Shown here: positions 53,210 to 62,732 of the stretch, in pieces
Position numbering within the stretch: position 1 is the stretch's first letter
How the letters are laid out: the number at the start of each line of letters is the position of its first letter
DNA from: Pleomorphomonas carboxyditropha
GTDB taxonomy: Bacteria > Pseudomonadota > Alphaproteobacteria > Rhizobiales > Pleomorphomonadaceae
DNA: 64,000 nucleotides
Assembly: GCF_002770725.1 (NCBI RefSeq)
Contig: NZ_NQVN01000009.1
Location: 1-64,000, forward strand
Direction: 5' to 3'
The notes under the pieces: generated by a model
The model's database searches: none
What the model saw: the letters and a program-made list of their open reading frames with translations, nothing else
Told to the model about the DNA's origin: nothing
Translations under genes and position numbers: made by a program

Positions 53210-55855
53210 TCAGGCCAGCGTGCGCTCCAGGATGTCGGCGACGTCGCGCGAAAGCTGCGGCTTGATCTGGATCGAGCGGAGCGCCGTCTCCGCCTGGGCC
53301 CGCCGCTTCGGCTCGTAGGAGCGCCAGGAGCGGAAGGTGACGAGCAGCCGGGCGGCGAGCTGCGGATTGGCGGCATCCAGGCGCGAGATGACGTCGGCGA
53401 CGAAGCCGAAGCCCTTGCCGTCGGCCCGGCCGAACTGGGTGGGGTTCGACGTGGCGAAAGCGCCGATCAGCGCCCGCACGCGGTTGGGATTGCCGAAGGA
53501 GAAGGCCGGATGCCGCGTCAGCGCCATCACCTTGTCGAGCGCGCCGGGGAGCGGCGCCGACGCCTGCGCCGACAGCCACTTGTCGACCACCAGCGGCACG
53601 TTGCCGAACCGCTCGAAGAAGGCGGCGAGCGCCGCCTCGGCGTCCGCGTCGCCGCGATGGACCAGGATGGTCAGCGCCGCCATGCGGTCGGTCATGTTGG
53701 TCGCCGTCTCGAAGCGCCGGCGCACCAGCGCCATCGCCTCGGCCGAGCCGGTGATCGACAGGAGATCGAGCGCGGTATTGGCGAGCGACCGCCGGCCGGA
53801 GCCGGCGGCATCCGGCACGTAGGGCGCGCCGGCGGCGGCGTCGTCGGCCGCGACGATCGCCGTGAGGCGCGCCGCGAGCCGGCCGGCGACGGTGCGCCGG
53901 TAGGCCTGATGGGCGGCGGCCACCGCGTCGGGATCGACGTTTTCGGCCACCTCGCGGGCGACGTCGTTCTCGCTGGGCACGGCGATCAGCAATGCCTTGA
54001 AGGCGGCATCGAGGCCCGGGTCGTCGAGCAGCGCGCCGAGCGCGTCGATCGGCGCCGTTTCGAAGCTAGGCGCCTGGCCGGCGCGCACCTGCTGCGTCGC
54101 CTTGACCAGCGCCGTCATGGCCAGCGTGGTGCCGGCCTGCCAGCGGTTGAAGCTGTCGGCGTCGTTGGCGAGCAGGAAGATGAGGTCGGCCGACGACAGC
54201 GACTGCCGCACCTTGACCGGCGCCGAGAAGCCGCGGAACAGCGACGGCACCGGCCGCGACGGCAGCCCCTCGAAGGTCACGGTGTGCGACGGCTGGGTGA
54301 GGATCAGCGTGTCGCCGTTCACCTCGGCGCCGGCGATCGACGACGGCTGCATGTCCCCGCCGTCGGGACCGACCAGGCCGAAGCGCACCGGGATGACGCG
54401 CGGCTTCTTGGTCTGCTGGCCCGGCGTTGCCGGCGTCTCCTGCGTGAGCGTCAGCCTGTAGCGCCGCGCCGCCTCGTCCCAGTTTTCCTCGACGGTGACG
54501 GTCGGCGTGCCGGCCTCGCGGTACCAGACCATGAAGGGTTCGAGATCGCGGCCCGACGCGTCGGCGAATGAGGCGATGAATTGCTCGACGGTGGCGGCCT
54601 CGCCGTCATGCCGGTCGAAATAGAGGTCCATGCCGCGCGCAAAGGCGTCGTCGCCGATCAGCGTCTTCAGCATGCGGATGACCTCGGCGCCCTTCTCGTA
54701 GACGGTCGCCGTGTAGAAGTTGTTGATCTCCTTGTACTGCTCCGGCCGCACCGGATGGGCGAGCGGGCCGCCGTCCTCGGGGAACTGCTGGCTCCTGAGC
54801 AGGCGGGCGTCGGAAATGCGCTTCACCGCCCGCGACCGCATGTCGGAGGAGAACTCCTGGTCGCGGAAGACGGTCAGGCCTTCTTTCAGGCAGAGCTGGA
54901 ACCAGTCGCGGCAGGTGATGCGGTCGCCGGTCCAGTTGTGGAAATACTCGTGGGCGATCACCGCCTCGATGCCGGCATAGTCGGTATCGGTGGCGATCTC
55001 CGGATCGGCCAGCACGTATTTGTCGTTGAAGATGTTGAGGCCCTTGTTCTCCATGGCTCCCATGTTGAAGTCGGACACCGCCACCACGTTGAACACGTCG
55101 AGGTCGTATTCGCGGCCGAACACCTCCTCGTCCCACTTCATCGAGCGCTTCAGCGAGTCCATGGCATAGGCCGCCTTCGGCGCGTTGCCCTTCTCGACGT
55201 AGACGGCGAGCTTCACCTTGCGGCCGCTCATCGTCGTGAAGTCGTCCTCGAAGGCGTCGAGATCGCCGGCCACCAGCGCGAACAGGTAGCTCGGCTTCGG
55301 CCAGGGGTCGTGCCAGACGGCGAAGTGGCGGCCGTCCTCGAGGTTGCCCGACGACACCGGATTGCCGTTGGACAACAGGATCGGCGCCTCGGTCTTCGGC
55401 GCGGTGATCTTCACGGTGAACACCGAGAGCACGTCCGGCCGGTCGTAATAATAGGTGATGCGGCGGAAGCCCTCCGCCTCGCACTGGGTGCACCAGGTGC
55501 CGGACGAGCGATAGAGGCCCATCAGCTTGGTGTTGGCGGCCGGATCGAGGCGCGTCGTCATGTCGAGGCGGAAGCTGCCGGCCGGCGGCGCCTTGACGGT
55601 CAGGCGGTCGGCGCTCGCCTCGTAGTCGTCGGCGGACAGCTCGCGGCCGTCGATCGCGATACGGACGAGCGTCAGCTCGCCGCCGTCGAGGACGAGCGGC
55701 TCCCCGGCGGTGCCGGCCCGCGGCGAAAGGACGAGCGACGCCGCCACCAGCGTCCTCTCCGCCGTCAGGTCGAATTCCAGGTCGACCTTGTCGATGGCGT
55801 AGGGCGTTGGCCGGTAGTCGGCGAGGCGGATGACGGGGGAGGTTTCCTGGGACAC
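53210..55855 (-). CDS. pepN: Aminopeptidase N
   Basis: 881 aa from a GTG at 55855, the length expected for PepN; the frame is open 35 codons further. The M1 signatures are the exopeptidase motif MGAMENKGLNIF and the zinc site HEYFHNWTGDRITCRDWF...KEGLTVFRDQEF (HExxH...E). It removes N-terminal amino acids, mostly in the cytoplasm. No signal peptide. It is divergent from trpE(G). Confidence 0.95.
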   Translation of the reverse strand: MSQETSPVIRLADYRPTPYAIDKVDLEFDLTAERTLVAASLVLSPRAGTAGEPLVLDGGELTLVRIAIDGRELSADDYEASADRLTVKAPPAGSFRLDMTTRLDPAANTKLMGLYRSSGTWCTQCEAEGFRRITYYYDRPDVLSVFTVKITAPKTEAPILLSNGNPVSSGNLEDGRHFAVWHDPWPKPSYLFALVAGDLDAFEDDFTTMSGRKVKLAVYVEKGNAPKAAYAMDSLKRSMKWDEEVFGREYDLDVFNVVAVSDFNMGAMENKGLNIFNDKYVLADPEIATDTDYAGIEAVIAHEYFHNWTGDRITCRDWFQLCLKEGLTVFRDQEFSSDMRSRAVKRISDARLLRSQQFPEDGGPLAHPVRPEQYKEINNFYTATVYEKGAEVIRMLKTLIGDDAFARGMDLYFDRHDGEAATVEQFIASFADASGRDLEPFMVWYREAGTPTVTVEENWDEAARRYRLTLTQETPATPGQQTKKPRVIPVRFGLVGPDGGDMQPSSIAGAEVNGDTLILTQPSHTVTFEGLPSRPVPSLFRGFSAPVKVRQSLSSADLIFLLANDADSFNRWQAGTTLAMTALVKATQQVRAGQAPSFETAPIDALGALLDDPGLDAAFKALLIAVPSENDVAREVAENVDPDAVAAAHQAYRRTVAGRLAARLTAIVAADDAAAGAPYVPDAAGSGRRSLANTALDLLSITGSAEAMALVRRRFETATNMTDRMAALTILVHRGDADAEAALAAFFERFGNVPLVVDKWLSAQASAPLPGALDKVMALTRHPAFSFGNPNRVRALIGAFATSNPTQFGRADGKGFGFVADVISRLDAANPQLAARLLVTFRSWRSYEPKRRAQAETALRSIQIKPQLSRDVADILERTLA

Positions 55856-56112
55856 GGGGCGCAACCTATTGTCAAAGCATGCGGCGCGAAGCGCCAAAAT
55901 CGGGTGGTCCGGCGGCGGCCGGCGATGCAAGGGTTGTAAGATCGATCGGGGGAAATGCAAACTCCTCTTTGCGAGAGTGTCGCGATATAGGACAATTCTT
56001 GAAGCTGCGGAGCGGCATTTCGAGGCAAGGATTGCCTCGAAATGCGTCTATCGAAGCGGAAAGCCTAAGGGCCGGAGGCCCGCCGGCGTCTGAGGCCAAG
56101 AAAAGCGAAGTC

Positions 56113-56141
56113 TTTACAACCCGGCGCGCTTCGCCTATGGG
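56113..56141 (+). promoter_or_regulatory. Predicted promoter of trpL-trpE(G)
   Basis: -35 TTTACA at 56113 and -10 TATGGG at 56136 with 17-bp spacing. Seven bases below the -10 lies the ATG of the leader peptide (56149), so the transcript may start on or next to the start codon, as I recall for S. meliloti trpL. The -10 is a weak match. Confidence 0.5.
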
Positions 56142-56148
56142 AGAGGGC

Positions 56149-56199
56149 ATGAACGGTTTTGTCGCCCTGAACGCTTCGTGGTGGTGGCGCTTCTCGTAA
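56149..56199 (+). CDS. trpL: Tryptophan leader peptide TrpL
   Basis: 16 codons: MNGFVALNASWWWRFS then TAA. Three consecutive Trp codons (56179-56187) precede the protector hairpin. A GGGAGAGG stretch upstream could serve as ribosome site if the transcript is longer; an in-frame ATG at 56137 would add four residues. Ribosome stalling at the Trp codons when charged tRNA-Trp is scarce permits antitermination into trpE(G). Confidence 0.88.
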   Translation: MNGFVALNASWWWRFS

Positions 56200-56276
56200 G
56201 AGAGCGGCCGACGCGGTGTGTCCAGACGGGACGAATTGAGCGAGGGCTGCTCCGGGAGACCGGAACGGCCCTTTTT
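56188..56276 (+). promoter_or_regulatory. trp attenuator: protector, antiterminator and terminator hairpins
   Basis: Region 1:2 pairs 56188-56195 (CGCTTCTC) with 56200-56206 (GAGAGCG), one bulge. Region 2:3 pairs 56202-56209 (GAGCGGCC) with 56245-56252 (GGCTGCTC), one G-U. Region 3:4 is the terminator, 56244-56255 (GGGCTGCTCCGG) with 56260-56271 (CCGGAACGGCCC), GAGA loop, followed by TTTTTG. The three structures are mutually exclusive as in classical trp attenuators. Confidence 0.85.
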
Positions 56277-56326
56277 GTTCGAGGTGTCCGAGGCGGTCTC
56301 TCCGAGTGGCGACAGGGGAGATTGCG

Positions 56327-58534
56327 ATGGTAAAAAGCGAAGCCGAGGCCGGTTCGTCCGGCAACAGAGAATCCTTCGTCACCGCCGGCGGCGTGGAAGT
56401 GGCCCGTAGCGCCCGACCAGACCACTACAAGACGGCGATTTCAGGGTACTTCGACAGGCTCGACACGCGGCGCGGCGCCGTGCTGTCCTCCAACTACGAG
56501 TTTCCCGGCCGCTATTCGCGCTGGGACATCGCTTTCGTCGACCCGCCGGTGGCGATCACCGCGCGCGGCCGCAGGATGACCATCGAGGCGCTCAATGCCC
56601 GCGGCCGCATATTGCTCCCCGCCTTCGCCGCGGCCGTCCGCGGTCCGGACCTCGTTTCCCTCTCCGTCGATGATGCGCTGATCTCGCTCGAAGTGGCGGT
56701 GCCCGAGGGCGGATTTGCCGAGGAAGACCGCTCGCGCCAGCCATCGGTGTTCTCGGTGCTTCGCCGCATCATCGCGAAATTCGCCACGCCCGAGGACGAC
56801 AAGCTCGGCCTGTGGGGCGCCTTCGGCTACGATCTCGCCTTCCAGTTCGACAGCGTCGATTTCAAGCTGCCGCGGCCCGACGACCAGCGCGACCTCGTGC
56901 TCTACTTCCCCGACGAGATCGTCGTCGTCGACCACCATCGCGCCGCCGCCACCGTCTATTCCTACGATTTCGTCGTCGAGGGCCGGTTGACCGTCGGCCT
57001 GCCGCGCGACGGCGCGCCGCAGCCGTTCCGGATGAGCGACCGCGATCCCGGGCGCGGCGATCATCGGCCCGGCGAATACGCCGCGTCGGTGGAGAAGGCG
57101 GTGGAATACTTCCGGCGCGGCGACCTGTTCGAGGTGGTGCCGGGCCAGGTGTTCTACGAGAAGCCGTCGTCGCCGCCGTCGGCGATCGCCCGCCGCCTGC
57201 AGCAGATCAATCCGGCGCCGTTCGGCTTCATGTTCAACCTCGGCAATTCCGAATACCTGATCGGCGCCAGCCCCGAGATGTTCGTGCGCGTCACCAACGG
57301 CAAGCGCGTCGAGACCTGCCCGATCTCCGGCACCATCCGCCGCGGCCGCAACGCCATCGAGGACGAGGAGCAGATCCGCATCCTGCTCAATTCCAAGAAG
57401 GACGAGGCCGAGCTCACCATGTGCTCGGACGTCGACCGCAACGACAAGAGCCGCATCTGCGAGCCGGGGTCGGTGCGCGTCATCGGCCGCCGCCAGATCG
57501 AGATGTATTCGCGCCTGATCCATACCGTCGACCACATCGAGGGGCGGCTGCGCGACGGCATGGACGGTCTCGACGCTTTCCTCAGCCATGCCTGGGCGGT
57601 GACGGTGACCGGCGCGCCCAAGCTCTGGGCGATGCAGTTCATCGAGGACCACGAGAAGAGCTGCCGCGCCTGGTACGGCGGCGCCGTCGGCGCCTTCCTG
57701 ATGAACGGCGACGTCAACACCGGCCTGACGCTCAGGACCATCCGCCTCAAGGACGGCATCGCCGAGGTGCGGGCCGGCGCGACGCTGCTCTATGATTCGG
57801 TGCCCGAGGACGAGGAGAAGGAAACCGAGCTCAAGGCCTCGGCGCTGATTTCGGCCATCCGCGAGGCTGGTAGCGCACCGGTCGCCGCGGCATCGGTGGT
57901 CCGCGAGGCGATCGGCGCCGGCACGCGCATCGTGCTGGTCGACCACGAGGACAGCTTCGTCCATACGCTCGCCAACTACTTCCGCCAGACCGGCGCCGAG
58001 GTGAAGACGCTGCGCGCTTCCAAGGGCAGGGGCATCGATGCCGCCCTGATCGCCGCCGAGCGGCCCGACCTCCTCGTCATGTCGCCGGGGCCGGGCAACC
58101 CCGCCGATTTCCAATGCGCCCGGACGATCGCGGCGGCGCGGGAGCTGGGCCTGCCGGTGTTCGGCGTCTGCCTCGGCCTGCAGGCGATGGTCGAGGCCTT
58201 TGGCGGCCGGCTGGCTCAACTGGCCGTTCCCTATCACGGCAAGCCGTCGAAGGTGGCGGTATCGGCCAATTCGCTGTTGTTCGCCGGGCTGCCGTCCGAG
58301 ATCGTCATCGGCCGCTACCACTCGCTCTACGCCGATCGGGCGCATCTGCCCGGCGCGTTCCGCGTGACGGCGGAGACCGGCGACGGGGTGATCATGGCCA
58401 TCGAGCACCGGAGCGAACCGTTCGCCGCCGTGCAATTTCACCCGGAGTCGATCATGTCGCTGTCGGCGGACGCCGGTCACGTCATCATCGAGAATGCCAT
58501 CCAGGGTTTAGTTGGCGCCGGTCGGAAGGCATAG
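56327..58534 (+). CDS. trpE(G): Fused anthranilate synthase TrpE(G)
   Basis: 735 aa fusion of the synthase and the glutamine amidotransferase. Synthase half: [43 protein letters not shown] and the anthranilate synthase end [15 protein letters not shown]. The GATase domain starts near residue 538 ([20 protein letters not shown]), with nucleophile Cys in [16 protein letters not shown] and catalytic His in QFHPESIMS. It converts chorismate and glutamine to anthranilate. The fusion and attenuator are shared with Rhizobium/Sinorhizobium. GGGGAG precedes the ATG at 56327. Confidence 0.96.
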   Translation: MVKSEAEAGSSGNRESFVTAGGVEVARSARPDHYKTAISGYFDRLDTRRGAVLSSNYEFPGRYSRWDIAFVDPPVAITARGRRMTIEALNARGRILLPAFAAAVRGPDLVSLSVDDALISLEVAVPEGGFAEEDRSRQPSVFSVLRRIIAKFATPEDDKLGLWGAFGYDLAFQFDSVDFKLPRPDDQRDLVLYFPDEIVVVDHHRAAATVYSYDFVVEGRLTVGLPRDGAPQPFRMSDRDPGRGDHRPGEYAASVEKAVEYFRRGDLFEVVPGQVFYEKPSSPPSAIARRLQQINPAPFGFMFNLGNSEYLIGASPEMFVRVTNGKRVETCPISGTIRRGRNAIEDEEQIRILLNSKKDEAELTMCSDVDRNDKSRICEPGSVRVIGRRQIEMYSRLIHTVDHIEGRLRDGMDGLDAFLSHAWAVTVTGAPKLWAMQFIEDHEKSCRAWYGGAVGAFLMNGDVNTGLTLRTIRLKDGIAEVRAGATLLYDSVPEDEEKETELKASALISAIREAGSAPVAAASVVREAIGAGTRIVLVDHEDSFVHTLANYFRQTGAEVKTLRASKGRGIDAALIAAERPDLLVMSPGPGNPADFQCARTIAAARELGLPVFGVCLGLQAMVEAFGGRLAQLAVPYHGKPSKVAVSANSLLFAGLPSEIVIGRYHSLYADRAHLPGAFRVTAETGDGVIMAIEHRSEPFAAVQFHPESIMSLSADAGHVIIENAIQGLVGAGRKA

Positions 58535-59342
58535 TTCGCCGGCGGCTCAGATTGTTGCGCGGCGGCCCCGGCCGACTTGGCGTTTGTTCCACGCGCGGGC
58601 ATGCAACCGCCGAAACGCGGCGGCGCCCACGTTCGGCGGGCTGGTGAAAACAACGTCGAATGGGAGTGGCAGCCGGCTTTACCTGCGGCTGCCGTCGGAA
58701 ATATTTCCAATAGATATCAATTGCATAAATAAAGGAAATGGTTTCCGTTCCGGATAAATCAGCGTTGTTGCAAGGATGTCGCACTCGAATGCGGAATTGA
58801 ATGTTTCGAGCCGGATACATGCGAAAAGCGGCGGTGAACAACTTTTGGTGCTGGCAGATTGCGTGCAACGCGCTATCATAAAAATTGCGACAACGTTGCT
58901 GGCTCAACTCGTCGCGGGGTTTAGCAGCCCCTTCCGCGGTTTTCGCGGACTAGCGGTCCAAACAACTAGAGGGCGCAAGCCCTCTTTTTTTGTCCTGGCG
59001 GCATCGTCGTTCACGGCGTCCGTTGGCAGCCACGCTTTTCAACGCATCTCACCGCCTTCCTTCCGCATCGTCGCTTACGGAACGGGCTTGATCGCGCCGT
59101 TCATGCTCAAATTTGCGCCTTGACCCCCTGATTTTTTTACCGAAAGATCAAGGAAACAGAAGGACGGAGAAAAACCGCCGGGGAATAGCGGACAAGGCAA
59201 TCGAAAGATCCGGTTCGGGCTGGTTTCGGCCGTCCTGAACCATGGTTGGATCAAGGACATCGGACGCACCGGACCGGTCGTCTCGATGAACGCGAGCGTT
59301 TGTCTTCGTCGTTACTGTGCACCAGCCACGGGACCAATATCC
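58535..59342. other. Long intergenic region between trpE(G) and preT
   Basis: About 800 bp without a convincing gene. Features: a perfect 12-bp palindrome GGAAATATTTCC at 58697-58708, an AT-rich band to about 58900, the strong terminator at 58968-58991, and a 115-codon frame (58776-59123) without coding bias. Likely contents are the trp 3' untranslated region, a possible small RNA ending at the terminator, and the preT promoter. Confidence 0.55.
58968..58991 (+). terminator. Strong intrinsic terminator with no annotated gene directly upstream
   Basis: AGAGGGC-GCAA-GCCCTCT with a GNRA loop followed by seven T residues. The nearest upstream gene stop is trpE(G), 433 bp away. Sequence from about 58900 on is GC-rich with further short complementary segments, consistent with a small RNA. 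Confidence 0.85.
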
Positions 59343-60677
59343 ATGCCGGACATTTCTGCGGGACGCCTCGGCGAAGCCGATTACGGAAAGAATTTTTCGG
59401 ACGTTCATCCGCCGCTCAGCGCGCATGAGGCGGTCGTCGAAAGCGATCGCTGCTACTTCTGCTTCGATGCGCCCTGTACCAATGCCTGCCCGACGTCGAT
59501 CGACATTCCCCTGTTCATCCGGAAGATCGGCACCGGCAATGTCGTCGGCGCCGCCGAGACCATCTTTTCTTCCAACATTCTCGGCGGCATGTGCGCCCGC
59601 GTCTGTCCCACCGAGACGCTGTGCGAGGAAGCCTGCGTCCGCAACCTTGCCGAGGAAAAGCCGGTGCGCATCGGCCTGCTTCAGCGCCATGCCACCGATC
59701 ACTACCTCGACCGGCACGCCGCCTATGGCGTCCGCGCGCCGGCCACCGGCCGCAAGGTCGCCGTCGTCGGCGCCGGTCCGGCCGGTCTCGCCTGTGCCCA
59801 CGAACTGGCGCTGAAGGGCCATCAGGTGACGATCTTCGAGGCGCGCGGCAAGGCGGGCGGCCTCAACGAGTTCGGCATCGCCGCCTACAAGGCGACCGAC
59901 GGCTTCGCCCAGCGTGAGGTCGATTTCGTGCTCGGCGTCGGCGGCATCGCCGTCGAGGCCGGCAAGGCGCTCGGCCGCGACTTCACGCTGGCCGGCCTCA
60001 AGGCGGACTATGACGCGGTCTTTCTCGGCCTCGGCCTTCAGGCCGTCAACGCGCTCGGCGTCGAAGGCGAGGAGATCGCCGGCGTCGTCGATGCCGTCCG
60101 CTGGATCGAGGAGCTCCGGCAATCGCCCGACAAGTCGGCGATCGAGGTGGGCGCCCGCGTCGTCGTCATCGGCGGCGGCATGACGGCGGTGGATGCCGCC
60201 GTGCAGGCCAAGAAGCTCGGCGCCGACGAGGTGACCATCGCCTACCGGCGAGGCTCGGCCGAGATGGGCGCCAGCCGTTACGAGCAGGAGCTGGCGCAGG
60301 TGAACGGCGTGCGCATCCTGCATTGGGTGGCGCCGAGGACGGTGGTGTCGGAAGGCAACGCCGTCGCCGCCGTCGATTTCGAGCGCACGGCGCTCGACGC
60401 CGCCGGCCGCCTCACCGGAACCGGCCGAAGCGTCCGCCTCCTCGCCGACCAGGTGATGAAGGCGATCGGGCAGACCTTCGTCTCCGGTCCGGTCGAAGCC
60501 GGCGAGACCGTCGCTCTCGAAGGCGGCCGCATCGCGGTCGATGCCGACATGCGCACCTCGCTTGCCGGCGTCTGGGCCGGCGGCGACTGCGTGCGCGGCG
60601 GCGAGGACCTCACCGTCCAGGCCGTCGATCATGGCAAGCGCGCCGCCCTTTCCATCCACGCCGCCCTTTCCGCTTGA
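59343..60677 (+). CDS. preT: NAD(P)H-dependent oxidoreductase PreT (dihydropyrimidine dehydrogenase subunit)
   Basis: 444 aa. N-terminal 4Fe-4S cysteines in CYFCFDAPCTNACPTSID and GGMCARVCPTETLCEEAC; FAD site VAVVGAGPAGLACAHEL near residue 141; NAD(P) site VVVIGGGMTAVDAAVQA near 277. It passes electrons from NADH to PreA in the reductive uracil/thymine pathway. ATG at 59343 is preferred over an ATG 57 bp upstream. preA follows after 18 bp. Confidence 0.92.
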   Translation: MPDISAGRLGEADYGKNFSDVHPPLSAHEAVVESDRCYFCFDAPCTNACPTSIDIPLFIRKIGTGNVVGAAETIFSSNILGGMCARVCPTETLCEEACVRNLAEEKPVRIGLLQRHATDHYLDRHAAYGVRAPATGRKVAVVGAGPAGLACAHELALKGHQVTIFEARGKAGGLNEFGIAAYKATDGFAQREVDFVLGVGGIAVEAGKALGRDFTLAGLKADYDAVFLGLGLQAVNALGVEGEEIAGVVDAVRWIEELRQSPDKSAIEVGARVVVIGGGMTAVDAAVQAKKLGADEVTIAYRRGSAEMGASRYEQELAQVNGVRILHWVAPRTVVSEGNAVAAVDFERTALDAAGRLTGTGRSVRLLADQVMKAIGQTFVSGPVEAGETVALEGGRIAVDADMRTSLAGVWAGGDCVRGGEDLTVQAVDHGKRAALSIHAALSA

Positions 60678-60695
60678 TTTTTCGGGAGTTTTGCC

Positions 60696-62003
60696 ATGGC
60701 CGACCTCCGCACCAATTTCCTCGGCATCAAGTCGCCGAATCCGTTCTGGCTCGCCTCGGCGCCGCCCACCGACAAGAAATACAACGTCGAGCGCGCCTTC
60801 CGCGCCGGCTGGGGCGGCGTCGTCTGGAAGACGCTCGGCGAGGACCCGGCGGTGGTCAACGTCAACGGCCCGCGCTACGGCGCCATTCACGCCGGCGACC
60901 GCCGCCTTGCCGGCCTCAACAACATCGAGCTGATCACCGACCGGCCGCTGGAACTGAACCTCCGCGAGATAGCCGAGGTGAAGAAGGCCTGGCCCGACCG
61001 GGCGCTGGTCGTCTCGCTGATGGTGCCCTGCGAGGAGCCGAACTGGAATTCGATCGTCGCCCGCGTCGAGGAAACCGGCGCCGACGGCCTCGAACTCAAC
61101 TTCGGCTGTCCGCACGGCATGAGCGAGCGCGGCATGGGCTCGGCGGTGGGGCAGGTGCCCGAATACATCGAGATGGTCGCCCGCTGGTGCAAGGCGGCGA
61201 CGCGCATGCCGGTGATCGTCAAGCTGACGCCCAATATCACCGACATCCGCTATCCTGCCCGCGCCGCCAGGAAGGGCGGGGCGGACGCGGTGTCGCTGAT
61301 CAACACCATCAACTCGATCGTCGCCGTCGACCTCGACAGCTTCGCGCCGGTGCCGACCATCGACGGCAAGGGCAGCCACGGCGGCTATTGCGGCCCGGCC
61401 GTCAAGCCGATCGCCCTCAACATGGTGGCCGAGATCGCCCGCGATCCGGAAACCTGGGGCATGCCGATCTCCGGCATCGGCGGCATCGAGACCTGGCGCG
61501 ACGCCGCCGAATATATCGCGCTCGGCTGCGGCACCGTGCAGGTCTGCACGGCGGTGATGACCTATGGCTTCAAGATCGTCGAGGAGATGATCGACGGCAT
61601 GAAGAAGTACATGGATGGCCACGGCTTCTCCACCATCGAGGACTTCCGCGGCCTTGCGGTTCGGAACCTCTCCGACTGGAAGTATCTCAACCTCAACTAC
61701 ATCGCCAAGGCCAGGATCGACCAGGATCTCTGCATCAAGTGCGGCCGCTGCCACATCGCCTGCGAGGACACCTCACACCAGGCGATCACCCACATGGTCG
61801 ACGGCGTCAGGCATTTCGAGGTGAAGGACGAGGAGTGCGTCGGCTGCAATCTCTGCGTCAACGTCTGCCCGGTCGAGGGCTGCATCACCATGCAGCCGAT
61901 GGCGCCCGGATCGGTCGACCCGCGCACCGGCCGGGTGGTTCCCGCCCAATACGCCAACTGGACGACCCATCCCAACAATCCCTCGGCCATTGCGGCGGAG
62001 TGA
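60696..62003 (+). CDS. preA: Dihydropyrimidine dehydrogenase subunit PreA
   Basis: 435 aa. Residues 1-320 form an FMN-binding TIM barrel of the dihydroorotate-dehydrogenase type: NFGCPHGMSERGMGSAVGQ, VKLTPNITDIRYPA, SLINTINS and ISGIGGIETW. Two ferredoxin-type 4Fe-4S motifs at the C-terminus: CIKCGRCHIACEDTSHQ and CVGCNLCVNVCPVEGC. It reduces uracil and thymine with electrons from PreT. Confidence 0.95.
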   Translation: MADLRTNFLGIKSPNPFWLASAPPTDKKYNVERAFRAGWGGVVWKTLGEDPAVVNVNGPRYGAIHAGDRRLAGLNNIELITDRPLELNLREIAEVKKAWPDRALVVSLMVPCEEPNWNSIVARVEETGADGLELNFGCPHGMSERGMGSAVGQVPEYIEMVARWCKAATRMPVIVKLTPNITDIRYPARAARKGGADAVSLINTINSIVAVDLDSFAPVPTIDGKGSHGGYCGPAVKPIALNMVAEIARDPETWGMPISGIGGIETWRDAAEYIALGCGTVQVCTAVMTYGFKIVEEMIDGMKKYMDGHGFSTIEDFRGLAVRNLSDWKYLNLNYIAKARIDQDLCIKCGRCHIACEDTSHQAITHMVDGVRHFEVKDEECVGCNLCVNVCPVEGCITMQPMAPGSVDPRTGRVVPAQYANWTTHPNNPSAIAAE

Positions 62004-62012
62004 GCGCAAAAA

Positions 62013-62044
62013 GAAACCGGCGTCGCGATTGCGGCGCCGGTTTC
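62013..62044. terminator. Bidirectional terminator between preA and azoR
   Basis: GAAACCGGCG / CGCCGGTTTC, a 10-bp stem with a 12-nt loop, preceded by CAAAAA on the left, which supplies T residues for minus-strand transcription. It separates convergent genes. Confidence 0.75.
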
Positions 62045-62062
62045 CGATTGTGAGCGGCCAAG

Positions 62063-62635
62063 TCAGGCGTCGACGGTTTGCCGCCGCTCCGCACGGATGC
62101 GGGCGGCGATGCCGGCGATCTCGGCGTTGGCCGCCTGCATCGCCCGCGCCCGGTGCTCGTCGGAGATGTTGACGCCCTCGGCGCGGACGACGTCGATATC
62201 CTTGATGCCGAGCAGGCGGAAGAAGGACCGCAGATAGGGATCGACGAAATCCTCCTCGGGGCCATGATGGAAGCCGCCGCTCGCATAGGCGACGACCACC
62301 TTGCGGCCGCCGGCAAGCCCTTCGGGTCCCTTCTCGGTGTAGCGGAACGTCTTGCGGGGAATGGAGATCGAATCGAGCCAGGCCTTGAGGCGGGCCGGAA
62401 CGGAGAGGTTGTACATCGGCGCCCCGATGACGACGACGTCGGCGGCCAGGAACTCGTCGGCGGCCGGGCTGTCGCCGGCGCGCGGATTGATGGCCGCCGG
62501 CTCTTCGCTCGTGAGGTCGTGGTGGATCACCGGCTCGTCCGAGCCGTCGGCGACGGCCGCGACGATGGCGGCGGTCAGCGCGCGGGAAACGGATCCTTCG
62601 GTCTGGATGCTGGAATCGATATGCAGGATGGTCAC
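62063..62635 (-). CDS. azoR: FMN-dependent NADH-azoreductase
   Basis: 190 aa flavodoxin-like protein. N-terminal VTILHIDSSIQTEGSVSRAL binds FMN phosphate; VVVIGAPMYNLSVPARLKAWLDSI is the MYN-type FMN isoalloxazine loop of AzoR, and FHHGPEEDFVDPYLRSFFRLLGI the C-terminal block. Reduces azo dyes and quinones using NADH. Start GTG at 62635 follows GGAGCC. Confidence 0.92.
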   Translation of the reverse strand: MTILHIDSSIQTEGSVSRALTAAIVAAVADGSDEPVIHHDLTSEEPAAINPRAGDSPAADEFLAADVVVIGAPMYNLSVPARLKAWLDSISIPRKTFRYTEKGPEGLAGGRKVVVAYASGGFHHGPEEDFVDPYLRSFFRLLGIKDIDVVRAEGVNISDEHRARAMQAANAEIAGIAARIRAERRQTVDA

Positions 62636-62732
62636 TGTGCCTGGCTCCGAATGATTTTCGAGCGGCAACCTATCGCAGGCTCGGCCGATCTGTTATCGGC
62701 ATCGGATCATTTGATGTCGAGTTTGGGCCAAA

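Noticed and set aside
58776-59123. 115-codon frame in the trpE(G)-preT gap
   Set aside because: It runs straight through a strong intrinsic terminator, which argues against translation.
59148-61754. 868-codon open frame antisense to preT and preA
   Set aside because: It spans two real genes and an intergenic gap; no motif is visible.
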